From NCBI GenBank assembly GCA_916613615.1, contig OU744737.1, positions 6,034,001 through 6,098,000 of the forward strand: DNA of 64,000 nt. Direction: 5' to 3'. The notes under the pieces were generated by a model. It did no database searches and was not told the DNA's origin. It saw only the letters and a program-made list of their open reading frames with translations. Shown here in pieces: positions 44,106-54,400 of the stretch. The stretch's first letter is position 1. Every line of letters begins with the position of its first letter. Source of the DNA: Steromphala cineraria. Its lineage: Eukaryota; Mollusca; Gastropoda; Trochida; Trochidae. A program made the translations under genes and the position numbers.

Positions 44106-44162
44106 AGATCTCGGCCTTGTGTAAAAATAAATAATGTGTACACTAGAGGCCGAGATCTTAAT
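44102..44162. repeat. 16-bp perfect inverted repeat with 29-nt loop
   Basis: ATTAAGATCTCGGCCT (44102-44117) pairs exactly with 44147-44162. It lies between the Penelope-like region and the parvovirus-like gene and could be an element end, a viral terminal remnant or a transcription-end structure. Confidence 0.85.
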
Positions 44163-44225
44163 TTAGCGTCGCGAAATGAGACCTCGTACTGTGTCACCTC
44201 GTGAGGGTCGGCCTTCGTGTGGTGT

Positions 44226-44400
44226 TTAAAAGGTGTCGTATATTGTATTAGATTTGAAGATTTGAGTTTTAGAAGCGCAGCGCCATGCAGGCAAAAAACT
44301 GCGTCTTTCTTTTACATCCGCAGCGCGCAGCGCAACGTAGGCAAAAAAACGCGGCTTTCTATTACGTCCGCACTCCGAAAAACCCATGACGTCATATCTG
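44226..44400 (+). promoter_or_regulatory. Putative promoter region of the parvovirus-like gene
   Basis: TTTAAAAGG (44224-44232) is TATA-like. A 50-bp imperfect direct repeat (GCAGCGC...GGCAAAAAA...TCCGCA) occupies 44277-44372, and a CRE-like TGACGTCA lies at about 44387. The arrangement is promoter-like; activity is inferred. Confidence 0.4.
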
Positions 44401-45980
44401 CTACGTCATGGATACACTCTCGTCAGTTGTCTCTCAGACTTCACAGAAGAAGATTGTGTTCAAGAGATCAAGATTGGGACTTGTGCTATTTGTGATTGTG
44501 ATTCATTACGGAATATTCAGTGGAATTCTAGGATTGGACATTACACAATGGAGGAGTCAGCTAACAAAGGTGAGCAATCATTGAGTTACTGGTCTTTGGT
44601 TATCCAAACAATAACACCATTTGACAAATTTGATGGGTCGACTTTGTACAATAAGTTGAAAGATTTCACGAAAAATGTAGGGCAATACGTAATAGTTGAC
44701 CATCCAGCTAGCGTTAGGGACGAAGCAGAATTAAAAAAAACTTGGAATGAAGTAGATCACCTACACGTAGGTATCGCAACAAAACAACAGTATCATTTCA
44801 CAAAAAACTATGCCTATCAGAGATTCTATACATACTGCAAGCAAAACTTCCCACCCCATGGATGTCTAAATGTCCAAAAAGTAGAGCCATTGGCTCTGTA
44901 GCTAATCAGGCTTCATTATCAATTATGCTGTAGAGAGTGGCCAATGTGATTCCCTCATTGTAGGGGCCACACGATTACCAATCATAAAGTTAAGTATATA
45001 GGCGACAAGTTTCAGTTTTCTAGGCCTTATACTTCAGGAGGAGAAGATGAAAATAGATTTTAAGGATGTTCCTGTTGCCTTTATTAGGGGCAACAGGGTC
45101 ACCAAATCTACAATTGAAATTCCTCACTTGTCAAGTAGTCTGTTCACAAAATTTCAGCTTTCTAGGCCTTATGCTTCTGTAGAAGAAGATGTAAATAGGT
45201 TTTTAGGGCTTGGTCCCTGTTGCCCTTATCAGGGGTCACAGGGCCACCAAAGCTACACTTTATAATCTTCACAAGCCAAGGAATCTGTACACAAAATTTC
45301 AGCTTTCTAGGCCTTATGTTTCCGGAGAAGAAGATGAAAAAAGGTTTTTAGGGCTTGGCCCCTCTGGCCCTTATTAGGGGACACAGGGCCACCGAAGCTA
45401 CAATTTATAATACTCTCTAGCCAAGGAGTCTGTACACAAAGTTTCAGCTTTCTAGGCCTTATGCTTCTGGAGAAGAAGATGAAAATAGGTTGTTAGGGCT
45501 TGGCCCCTCTGGCCCTTATTAGGGGTCACAGGGCCACCAAAGCTACAATATATAATCCTCACTAGTCAAGGAGTCTGTATACAGAGTTTCATCTTTCTAG
45601 GCCTTATGCTTCTGGAGAAGAAGATGAAAATAGGTTTTTAGGGCTTGACCCATGTGGCCCTTATTAGGGGTCATAGGGCAACCAAAGCTACAATTTATAA
45701 TCCTCACTAGTCAAGGAGTCTGTACACAAAGTTTCAGCTTTCCAGGTCTTATGGTTCTGGAGAAGAAGTCGAAATTCCACAAAGTTTACGGACGGACGGA
45801 TGGACGGACGGACGAACGCCGGACAACATGCCATGCCATAAGCCCATCGGGCCTTACAGGCCAGATGAGCTAAAAATGCGAAATCCCATGGGCTGGTTAA
45901 AATACGTGACAACTCCTCCTAGAACAATTAGGGAAATCACGCAACATTTTGAACACAAATTAGAAAAAACGAACCTGTAG
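44386..45980 (+). pseudogene. Parvovirus-like non-structural gene, HUH nuclease part, split by a mobile element
   Basis: The first segment (44386-44882, ~165 codons) contains DHLHVGI, an HUH (His-hydrophobic-His) motif of rolling-hairpin nucleases, followed by an aromatic-rich helix. A second possible start is ATG at 44548. At 44883 a family A element in reverse orientation interrupts the frame. Related sequence resumes at 45876 with GWLKYVTTPPR, plausibly the tyrosine-bearing helix, and stops at 45978-45980. In parvoviruses this domain nicks the terminal origin of replication. No terminal hairpins or capsid gene were found. It is an endogenous viral element relic; a bidnavirus-like origin is an alternative. 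Confidence 0.78.
44883..45874 (-). mobile_element. Family A element, copy A6, reverse orientation, inside the viral relic
   Basis: On the minus strand the head TTTTTAGCTCATCTGGCCTG, GGCTTATGGCATGGC and the CCGT microsatellite lie at the right (45874 leftwards). The terminal hairpin AGAGCC...GGCTCT is at the left (44884). Core units have GGCCTTATGCTTC spaced 145 bp apart (45165, 45310, 45455, 45600) and the GGCCCTTATTAGGGG core type of copy A3. The flanks are A-rich on both sides, consistent with T/T (A/A) insertion. Confidence 0.88.
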
Positions 45981-45982
45981 AA

Positions 45983-47771
45983 ATGGAAGATAGCAAAGAA
46001 AAGGAAAGTAAAAATGCATCAAATTTACAATTCCTCATAAAACTCCTTCAAAGACACAACATCAGACGAGCAGGAGAAATACTCACATGTTACAACAACA
46101 AGAAGTTAGGAAAAAATGAAAGCACAAAACTTTTCAGCATTATCGCATCTTCTAATTACAACACACTCATCCAAAAAGCCCTAGCTCTAGAATGCCAACG
46201 CACGCAAACTCTAGACTTCAATGAATTACTCACAGAACACATCGCAACTACAGACGCAAACAAAGACGGTTACGAGACTGTAGAAAGAAGTGTAGAAATA
46301 TTCAAAAAAATGTGCAAACACAACGGGTGGGTAGACCACGAATTTCTCAGGGATATTCACACCATACTCAACAAAACACACACAAAAAAACACGTTTGTC
46401 ATGTTGGGGGCTCCCAACTCTGGCAAATCACTCCTAGCACGTTCATTTCTTCCAATAACAAAGTTCTATAGTGAAGTCAAAATGGGCCAAAGCTATAACT
46501 TTCTATGGCAGGATTCGGTTGACAAAAACATTATTCTCATTGAAGATCTATGCATTGCAGAAGAAAGCTACATGGAAGAATGTAAACTCGTTTTTGAAGG
46601 CCATGACACAATGGTACACAGAAAAAACACAGGTGACGCACTACTGAAACGCACACCAGTTATCATAACCACAAACAACAGTATCACAAAATACTTCTCG
46701 GGGGCTAGACTAGCAATGGAAGCAAGAACAATTACATACAAAACAAACACCTTTCCCTTTCTCAAAAAAGTGACGCAACGACTAAACCCACATATGTGGG
46801 ATATCTTATTTGAACAAATGAAAAATACAATAGAAATTGAAAGTGACAGTGATGACGAATTACTATTGACTGTTGACATGACTGAAAACCAAAGCCATGA
46901 CTCACAATTCGCTGTTCCTTCCAGCCAATATCCGAGAATGCCTTGCCCTGGAGCCCCCAGGAAACTACATCCTCAGCAGTCCAGACGAGGAATACTGGAT
47001 GCACGAGCTCAACCAAATGACACAATCGGAGATTCAGAACTGCCCGATCTACAAGATCCACGAGACGACACACCACTTACTCCAGTTACCAGCAAACGAA
47101 AAAATGCTGATACTACTAATGTACCAGAAAGAAAAAGAATATGGGCTGAGGTCCACCACAACGCTGACGAAACATTTGAACTAGAAACTGAAACTCTTGG
47201 ACGAGAAACAACATTTGCAGAAATCTCTGAAGACAGCCTACCAACATTTGACATCAATGGATCCACCCTCGACACCTCCATCACTGAAGCGGATGCTGAA
47301 ACCTTCACCCAACCAGAATTTTACAGAGATCAAACAGAAGAAGAAGTGAAGAAAGAAACACAATTCTGGAAGTGCAGAGACATGTTAGAACATTTTGATC
47401 AAGCCGAGAAAGTTGAATGGGATAGTGAAAGATTGTACGAGCCGGCACTGTTAACTTCTGGCTACTACCGACGCCCAGACGACTTCAAAAAGGACTTGAA
47501 ATCAGAACTGTTGAACTATTTCCAAATGAAAGAATATGTGGTACCAAGTGAATGGGAAAATGCAGTGAAGAACATTTATCGTTTAAGATGTGTTGGTTGT
47601 CAATTAAATGCTGCAATGTACGAGAGAGGATGTAACTGTGAAGAAGTGAGCTGCTGTGTGTGTGGTATGACCGAAAGAGACCACATAGACTTCTACAGAG
47701 ACGAATGCTGTGAGAAGAAAACAAGTCGCGACATGTTCAGTTGGCATTCTAAAATCGTTGATCACGCATAA
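45983..47771 (+). pseudogene. Parvovirus-like non-structural gene, SF3 helicase part
   Basis: One frame runs 45983 to about 46390 and a second from about 46391 to 47771, offset by one base at a 7-A run (46384-46390). The second frame has the SF3 ATPase boxes in order: Walker A GAPNSGKS (46407-46430), Walker B-type ILIEDL, and the motif C region PVIITTNN. An acidic, disordered middle (about 46830-47150) and a C-terminal Cys-rich segment (CVGCQ, CNCEEVSCCVCG) follow. SF3 plus an upstream HUH part is the layout of parvovirus NS1, which unwinds and replicates the viral genome in the nucleus. ATG 45983 lies two bases after the stop of the upstream part. Not functional as it stands: frame offset, upstream insertion, no capsid gene. 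456 codons remain open, so it is not very old or has been protected. Confidence 0.83.
46897..47184 (+). CDS. Overlapping alternative-frame ORF inside the SF3 gene
   Basis: A 95-codon frame from ATG at 46897, different from the helicase frame, covering its acidic disordered stretch. Its composition is more globular (EEYWMHELNQM, YKIHETTHHLLQL, LILLMYQKEKEYGL) than the frame it overlaps. Overprinting in disordered regions is common in small DNA viruses. No family recognised; it may still be chance. Confidence 0.3.
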   Translation: MTHNSLFLPANIRECLALEPPGNYILSSPDEEYWMHELNQMTQSEIQNCPIYKIHETTHHLLQLPANEKMLILLMYQKEKEYGLRSTTTLTKHLN

Positions 47772-48370
47772 TTGTACCCAATTATATGATATTCCATAAA
47801 GGAATGGAGAAAGTTGTTGTTGTATTAAAATTTGTTACCGGTAATAATGAGTTGTGTTGTTAATAGTATTATCTACAACTGTTGTTGTGGTGGTGTGTAG
47901 TTGTATGTCATTGGTGTATCTCCACTCAATATCATCGTTTCGTGATCGTTGTATATGTCCCATATTGATGCTGGATTTAGCTGGATGAAGTTTAAAATTA
48001 TTAATATTTACAAACATGTTTATCTATTGTTACAGGTGTATCCACTTGGGAAGACCTTGAAATGCATCAAGTGCACTCAAGTATTTGTTACAATCAGCGG
48101 CTTGGTGAATAATGTGACTCTGCCGCAAGGGAAGGACAGCCAGGAGGCTGCTCTCCTGCGACTTATGTCCCATTAAAGCTGACCAGGTGGCGTCCGTAAA
48201 TGGACATCGAAAGGCACACCGACCTCAGCCTACGAAAACCGAGATCTATTACAAAGAAGGTCAAGTCCAAGGAGTTTGTCTCCTCCTCATCTTTAGAGGA
48301 CAACATGGGCTAGGTGTCAGCCTCCTACGGAACCATAGAGGGGACATTGAACGAGTTTTATTTTGAGATT
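47772..48370. other. Non-coding, one weak frame
   Basis: A 75-codon plus frame at 47949-48176 contains an acceptor-like TATTGTTACAG followed by a KCIKCTQVF (CxxC) segment, but nothing identifies it. A further CG-richer stretch to 48350 has no frame. Confidence 0.3.
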
Positions 48371-48500
48371 ATTATGTCGTGGCCACGAGATAGTAAGTCG
48401 TGGCCACGAGATAATAAGTCGTGGCCACGAGATAATAAGTCGTGGCCACGAGATAATAAGTCGTGGCCACGAGATATTAAGTCGTGGCCATGACTTAAGT
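48371..48500. repeat. 21-bp array of 12-bp palindromes
   Basis: Six units with a 21-bp period. Five contain the perfect palindrome TCGTGGCCACGA (48377, 48398, 48419, 48440, 48461); the sixth is TCGTGGCCATGA. The linker is GATAATAAG. Confidence 0.95.
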
Positions 48501-49779
48501 TAACCAATAGATTTTCAGTATTAGTCGGCCATTTTGTTGAGAGATAAAACGTAGAAGGGAGGTTATGATTGGTGCTTTAAGCCCCTCAAAGAGGTGGGAA
48601 GGGGTGTAAGACCGAAAATAAATCTGGAGGTTCTGCTTCCCTCTTAATGAGGGTCATTTTATTCAAATCATAAACTCACTGCAATGGCTATTATAACGAA
48701 TATATCAATTTTGGTTTGTGTGTGTTCTCCAGGACAACCTTTTTGTTTGAGTCTATGAAACCTATCCTACGCTGCTTGTCGTTCATATCTCATTTCTTAT
48801 TCAATATTTCATTTTACGAGATACATGAAAGAGCACTACGCACTATTTGTTGCAACAAGAAAGATTTATATTAGTCCTATCCAATGCAATCAAGGCTAAT
48901 TGATGGATCCCAAGCATGGTGTTTCCAAAAAACGTACTCAGTATGCACAAATACTACATTGTCCAACAATGTACCAAGTATAGTTCATTTCGTTACTCTA
49001 TAAAGTATTCACTCGAACATGATTTATCAATAACCCATTAAAAAATTCACCATCACTTAAAATAAACATGCATGTTAGAACCACCCATGTGTTATATAGA
49101 ATACAGAAGTACCAATTAAAATCCTTAAGTTTACTATACACTTTATATATACTTTTACAGTTTGTATGTGCAGTATCAATATATAAGTTGTGCTTGTGGA
49201 TTTTTCGTGTATATATAAATATATTTTGCTTGATATAAGTTATGTTATGAAGTAACTATTTATCATGCATCTATATCATATATTTCATCCAAACACCACT
49301 TTCCTAGCATAAAATATATATAAATCTTTGTAAAGAAATCAGCAAACAGCATGGTGTTTTATGCATAAATACCACTTGAATACATTCTATAGAATATACA
49401 TGTGCATAGCTTGCATTGAGTACAGAATATCAATAAAAAAAAGGCTGGCAGCTATTTATCTGCACAGCATGTATTTATAATTATTCTTATCATTTAATCA
49501 TTATTTTAATCCAATCAACCGATGTTCAATTTATAAAGTCTAGAGTTTCGTAACAGTGTTAATATTCAAATGTAAAAGAAGTTCAAGACATAAAAATGTT
49601 CATCCCTCATAATACATATGGAGGCGGTCATACCGTAAAGTACCAAAAACCGTTATTAAATACCCCCATATTGTATAACCTATCAGACTGTTTCAACAAC
49701 AACTTCTGAAGGTACCAATATATATTTGTACCACCTTCTAAGTACACTCCAATCCAAGATAATAACCTTCGCTTTACAG
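48501..49779. other. AT-rich stretch without a supported gene
   Basis: No frame or RNA gene recognised; a few ATATATAA runs. Confidence 0.55.
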
Positions 49780-51200
49780 TAAACGGCACTGTAACCCTCG
49801 CTTTGCCCTAACAAACTGCTACGTCTTGTTTCAATAACCCTCAATAACCCTCGCTTTACCGTATAACTGCAACCCTAGCTTTGTGCTTACCCCCTACGTA
49901 ACCTCTTTTCCATTACCATCAATTTACCGTATATCTGACTGTATCCCTAGTTTTGCCCCAAGTACCCAATTACCCTATCTTTTATCTTTTAGGTAACCCT
50001 CGATTTCCTAACCCTATATCTAATTATAATACCACATTTGTCCTAACTTTCCACGTATTCGTTTTCATTACCCTCACTTTACAGTACTAGTACATCTCAC
50101 TGTAACCCTCATTTTCCCTAACCCTCGTGTCAATGAATCCTCGCTTTACAGTAAACTGAGTGTAACACTTGCTTTGTCCTTACTTACACTACTTTCGTTT
50201 TCCTCACCCTGGCTATACTGTTTACCTAACTGTAACCCTTGCGTTGCCCTATACCTCTTAGTAAACCTCTTTTTATAACCCTCCATTAACCCTCGCTTTG
50301 CTCTAAACCCTTAGGTACACTCCCTTTTATTGCATGCCAAGTGCTCCAGATATAAGCATGCACATGTTAGGTATTCTGCCTGTTTTGAGCACTTATGCCT
50401 AACATTACACCTCTTGCTTTGCTTTACAATATACCTAGCTGTATCCGTCACTTGGCCCTCACCTTCTAGTAACCCTTGTTTCATAACCCTCGCTTTGGCG
50501 TATACCTTATTGTAACCCTAGCTTTACACTAACCCTCATCGTAACCCTCGTGTCCATAACCGTAACCATCGCATTACCGTCTACCTAACTACATGAAAAC
50601 GAGGGTTACGGACAGGGTTAGAGCGATGGCTACAGTTAGGTTATCGAGTTTATGGGAAACAAGCGCTACAAAAGCGGGGAGGGCTGATTGAGAAACGTGA
50701 GGGTTACAGGTATACTGTTAAAGGGGGTCTGCAACCTGAATTTTTAATTTCCAGAGTTTTATTAGCAGGGCCCCGAAATAGTCGTAAATACTCTGTAGGG
50801 ACGAAATCCTTGATACAAACTTGGTACTGGTTGTCAGTTGTAAGCGGTTCGTCACCAAATAATTTTGTCCCTACCGAGCATTTACGACATTTTCGGGGCC
50901 CTGCTAATAAGTTAAAAATGGAAGTTAAAAATACAGGTTGCAGACCCCCTTTAAGGGAAGGTTATGGAATCAAGGGTTACGAAGAGGGTTAAGGCAAAGC
51001 AGAGACTCTGGTATACGCGAGTGTAATGAAACCGACTAATAATCAGAGGGATAGGACAAGGCGAGGGTTATGGTTTGGTATACAATAAAGTAAGTTTATG
51101 TAAACAAGGGATATTTAGAGGGTACGGGGTTTGGGGTAGTAACAGTTGGGTATACGGTGAGGGTTATTGAAACCGAGGTTTACAAAGAGGGCTAGGATAG
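49780..51200. repeat. Degenerate AACCCTCGCTTTAC-type array with orientation switch
   Basis: From 49780 to about 50590 the plus strand carries many diverged AACCCTCGCTTT / TAACCCTA motifs. From about 50600 to 51200 the same motifs appear reversed (GAGGGTTA, AGGGTTA). The switch lies near 50590, and a TTAA-flanked MITE sits in the right arm. The unit is telomere-like only in its AACCCT core and too degenerate to call telomeric. Confidence 0.65.
50722..50950. mobile_element. 229-bp TTAA-flanked MITE (piggyBac-type)
   Basis: TIRs AGGGGGTCTGCAACCTG and CAGGTTGCAGACCCCCT are exact over 17 bp and bordered directly by TTAA on both sides (50718-50721 and 50951-50954). A second inverted pair lies inside (TTAGCAGGGCCCCGAAA against TTTCGGGGCCCTGCTAA). 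TTAA duplication is characteristic of piggyBac-type transposases. Confidence 0.9.
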
Positions 51201-51406
51201 AAAGAGGTTTAAGTAATTAAGTATAGCTTGATAACATAGAGGTTCCAGGTTCGAAAACGTTCTTGTTTATGAATCTTATTATCTTTAAATTGATAACAAT
51301 ATAAAGTGTTACAATTCCATTTGTATAAATTGTTGACCATCTTACTACTGACCAAGGTGGCTGAAATACAAAGGTTTAGGGCAAGGCGAAGTATTACATG
51401 TATCAT

Positions 51407-51490
51407 CCCAACTTGGAATCCCGTCCCATCTTAAGATGGGACGCGTCCCAACTTGGAATCCTAAGTTGGGACTTAAGATGGGACGGGGAA
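51407..51490. repeat. Cluster of perfect palindromes
   Basis: GTCCCATCTTAAGATGGGAC (51423-51442) is a perfect 20-bp palindrome. It is followed by GTCCCAACTT (51445-51454) paired with AAGTTGGGAC (51463-51472), then TTAAGATGGGACGGG, which complements the start of the cluster. The whole could form a cruciform. Confidence 0.9.
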
Positions 51491-54400
51491 TATTAAAACA
51501 TGCATGTAATTATCTTATTTAAACATGAATTGTGATAAAAATGATATGTATTAATACTAACGGTATATACGTTTGACACGTACAAGAAAAATGAAATTTA
51601 ATGTTGATTTACTCGACTTACTGGCTTGGATTCAACTCCCACCTTCTACAAGCGAGTGAACACAACAAGTATGTAAAACACGATGTCAACTTTCATTTAC
51701 TGATCATATTTATTTGCATTTACGCTTTATAACACATCGATGATTTAGTATACATCATTTTCTGTTCCTTTTCAGTCATAAACCATCAACATAGGAATTG
51801 AAACAAAGTAAACAAACTAAGAAACAACGTAAACAACATAACAGCACAAACCAAGCGACCTTTATTTGAAAATGAACATAAATGTGAATGAACTTATCTG
51901 TATTTTATATACTATAAAATACATGTATTAAGAAAATCAACAAATAGACCCTCATTATTTATTTGCTATAGATAATATCGCCTTCAAATGTGAAACCGGC
52001 TTACCTTATACAAAGAAATGAATAATCCAAATGTACATAGAAATCCAATGTAAAGGCTTTTCTCAATGTGTGTTACAACGCTATCCATTCCTAAACTAAG
52101 CACTGTGGGTAAGTTAATCTGACAGCTTGGCATGTTAGAGAATTAGAGACTGACATTGAGTCATTCATGTCAGCAAGCAATTCCAATCAGTCATGAATGG
52201 GCACCAATTTGACAACTGTCACTAATGTATGGTTAAAACAACACTGAGTTGGGGGAAGAAAAACCTTGTTGTTTTTAAACAGGCTGTAAAATGGTTTGTT
52301 TACTTATCATGTAACAACTTGATAAAATCAAATATAAACACATTTAAAAAACTTTATTGATGTATGTGTTTGCTGAAAGGATTATGTGTATGAAAGGTTT
52401 ACCAAAATGTGTAAAATTCAACAACTCTTAACTGAAAGAACAACAATTATTATTGAACATAAAACACCTAGCACAAAATTAACATATTGATAAATAAAAT
52501 TTAATGAAAGGATCTTTATAAAATTTATAAAATAGTATGAACTTACAAAATACAATCAAGTTATAGTGTAGGAATACATTCAAGGTAAAGTTAGTCATAT
52601 TCTCGTGATGAGTTTTCATGCAACATAATATGAAATATTATAAACGTCAAGGATAATTAAAAATAATACTCAATATTGACTTAGAAATACAAATTAATTA
52701 CTGTCTACGAGATCACTGTCTACGAGGTTGTTTTGTCTGCGAAATTCCCGTGTCTACGAGCCGGTTTTGTCTACGACTTCACTGCAAGCCTACATAACTA
52801 TATATCGCCAAAACTGTATCCTCAATTATTTCAAATTGGATACCATTGGTACAAAATAATTAACCATAGCCCTATAAAAAGAAATCAAAATGAGGACAAT
52901 TTGATGACCTACGGACTAATATAACTGTAACTTGTCAGATAAAGCATTGCCCCCTAATCTAGGATCTAACTGTTCGAGGACATCGGTAAATTAGCTAGCC
53001 CTTGGGGACTCGTTAGTTCCGACAGTTCGCCCTTGACAGAAGTGAAAAATAACGGTTTTAGGTGCATTCGTAACCAAAATAGAAAGGTGAGCTCGTACCC
53101 ACATTTTAATTCTAAACAGTTTATTGTCATATATCACGGTAATTAGCATTATTATGATAAACATTTTGTAATTTCCACAATGTTGTATATATATTCAGTA
53201 TTAATTCTTTCTTATTTCTAATATCTGATCAGTTTGTGATTTAAACTGCATATACACTCAGTATTCATTCTTTCTTATTTTTATGATCTGATCAGTTTGT
53301 GATTTAAACTGCATATATTTCCAGATGGTGTCTTTTAATAAGATTTTTTTTTACATATTATCAGATAATTTATGTTACTTTTCAAAAATAAAACGAATCC
53401 ACCGCCCAATTCAGGTACGAAATTGCGGAGATTTGTGGGTACGAATTCACCGCATTCAAAAACAATGTCAAAACGGCTGATAACAATACTGTTTTATTTT
53501 GCTGTGTGTCAGAGGAGCTAAATTCTAAATACGTAAAATGTGTCAGTATGTAGAGTTCAGGAGACATTTGTCAAAACTGAGTAAAACATTGTTAATACAA
53601 ATGACAGATGACACGATTGTGTTGTTTATTTTGTGTTTCAAGTGACCTCAAGTGAAATGTGATTTGTTGATCTTTTTTTTGTACTTATGAATGATTTTTT
53701 TTCGGTAAATGAATGAATGGCAACTTACAACCCATGTTGGTTTTCTGACATCTACGCAGCAAAATAATCCACTAGTTAAGCAAAAAATATAAAGGGCCAT
53801 CACTGCTTTTGACGTGAACCCTGACGTCAATACTTTTGATTTGATTTTTGAATTATGATTGTCAGTTTTTATTTAGCTAGCGAAGGTTAATTAGATAACC
53901 GGTATTTTTATTTTGAGGTCTTTGGCATTAGTTCATACAGCATGTTTTTCACGAGCCTCTTCAGCTTAGCCATTTCTTAAAGGGGATGTGGCAGGTTTTG
54001 TGATCGTTATGGCTTTTAGAAGAATATATATGTATTCATTTTGATGACGAATTATCTCCATAAACTACCTGAAAACCAGTAGAAAATAGTTAGAAACGAT
54101 GACGTTTGAAGCGAAAATTGATGTGCGGCCATTCTTATTTGAATATGTTTATTATATAAATCACAACAATTATAGCGAAGTTTCACTGGATGCATGTAAA
54201 CGCATTCTAAACTTGATATTACGATGGCAGACGTCTACTTCACTGTTAGTGACATCAAGTTTGAAATACATTTAGCCGTCTTACTTCAGCTGGAACAAAC
54301 CCTACATCTACTTGAAGATAGTTGTAATGAAAACAAGGACACACTAGATATAGAAATAGAAATATTAATTAGAAATCAGAAACAAAGAAACTGTCTATGC

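Noticed and set aside
47949..48176. Capsid or second gene of the parvovirus-like element
   Set aside because: Only 75 codons with no capsid-like features; more likely an accidental frame.
49780..50600. Interstitial telomere repeat
   Set aside because: Only the AACCCT core is telomere-like; no run of perfect TTAGGG/CCCTAA hexamers is present.
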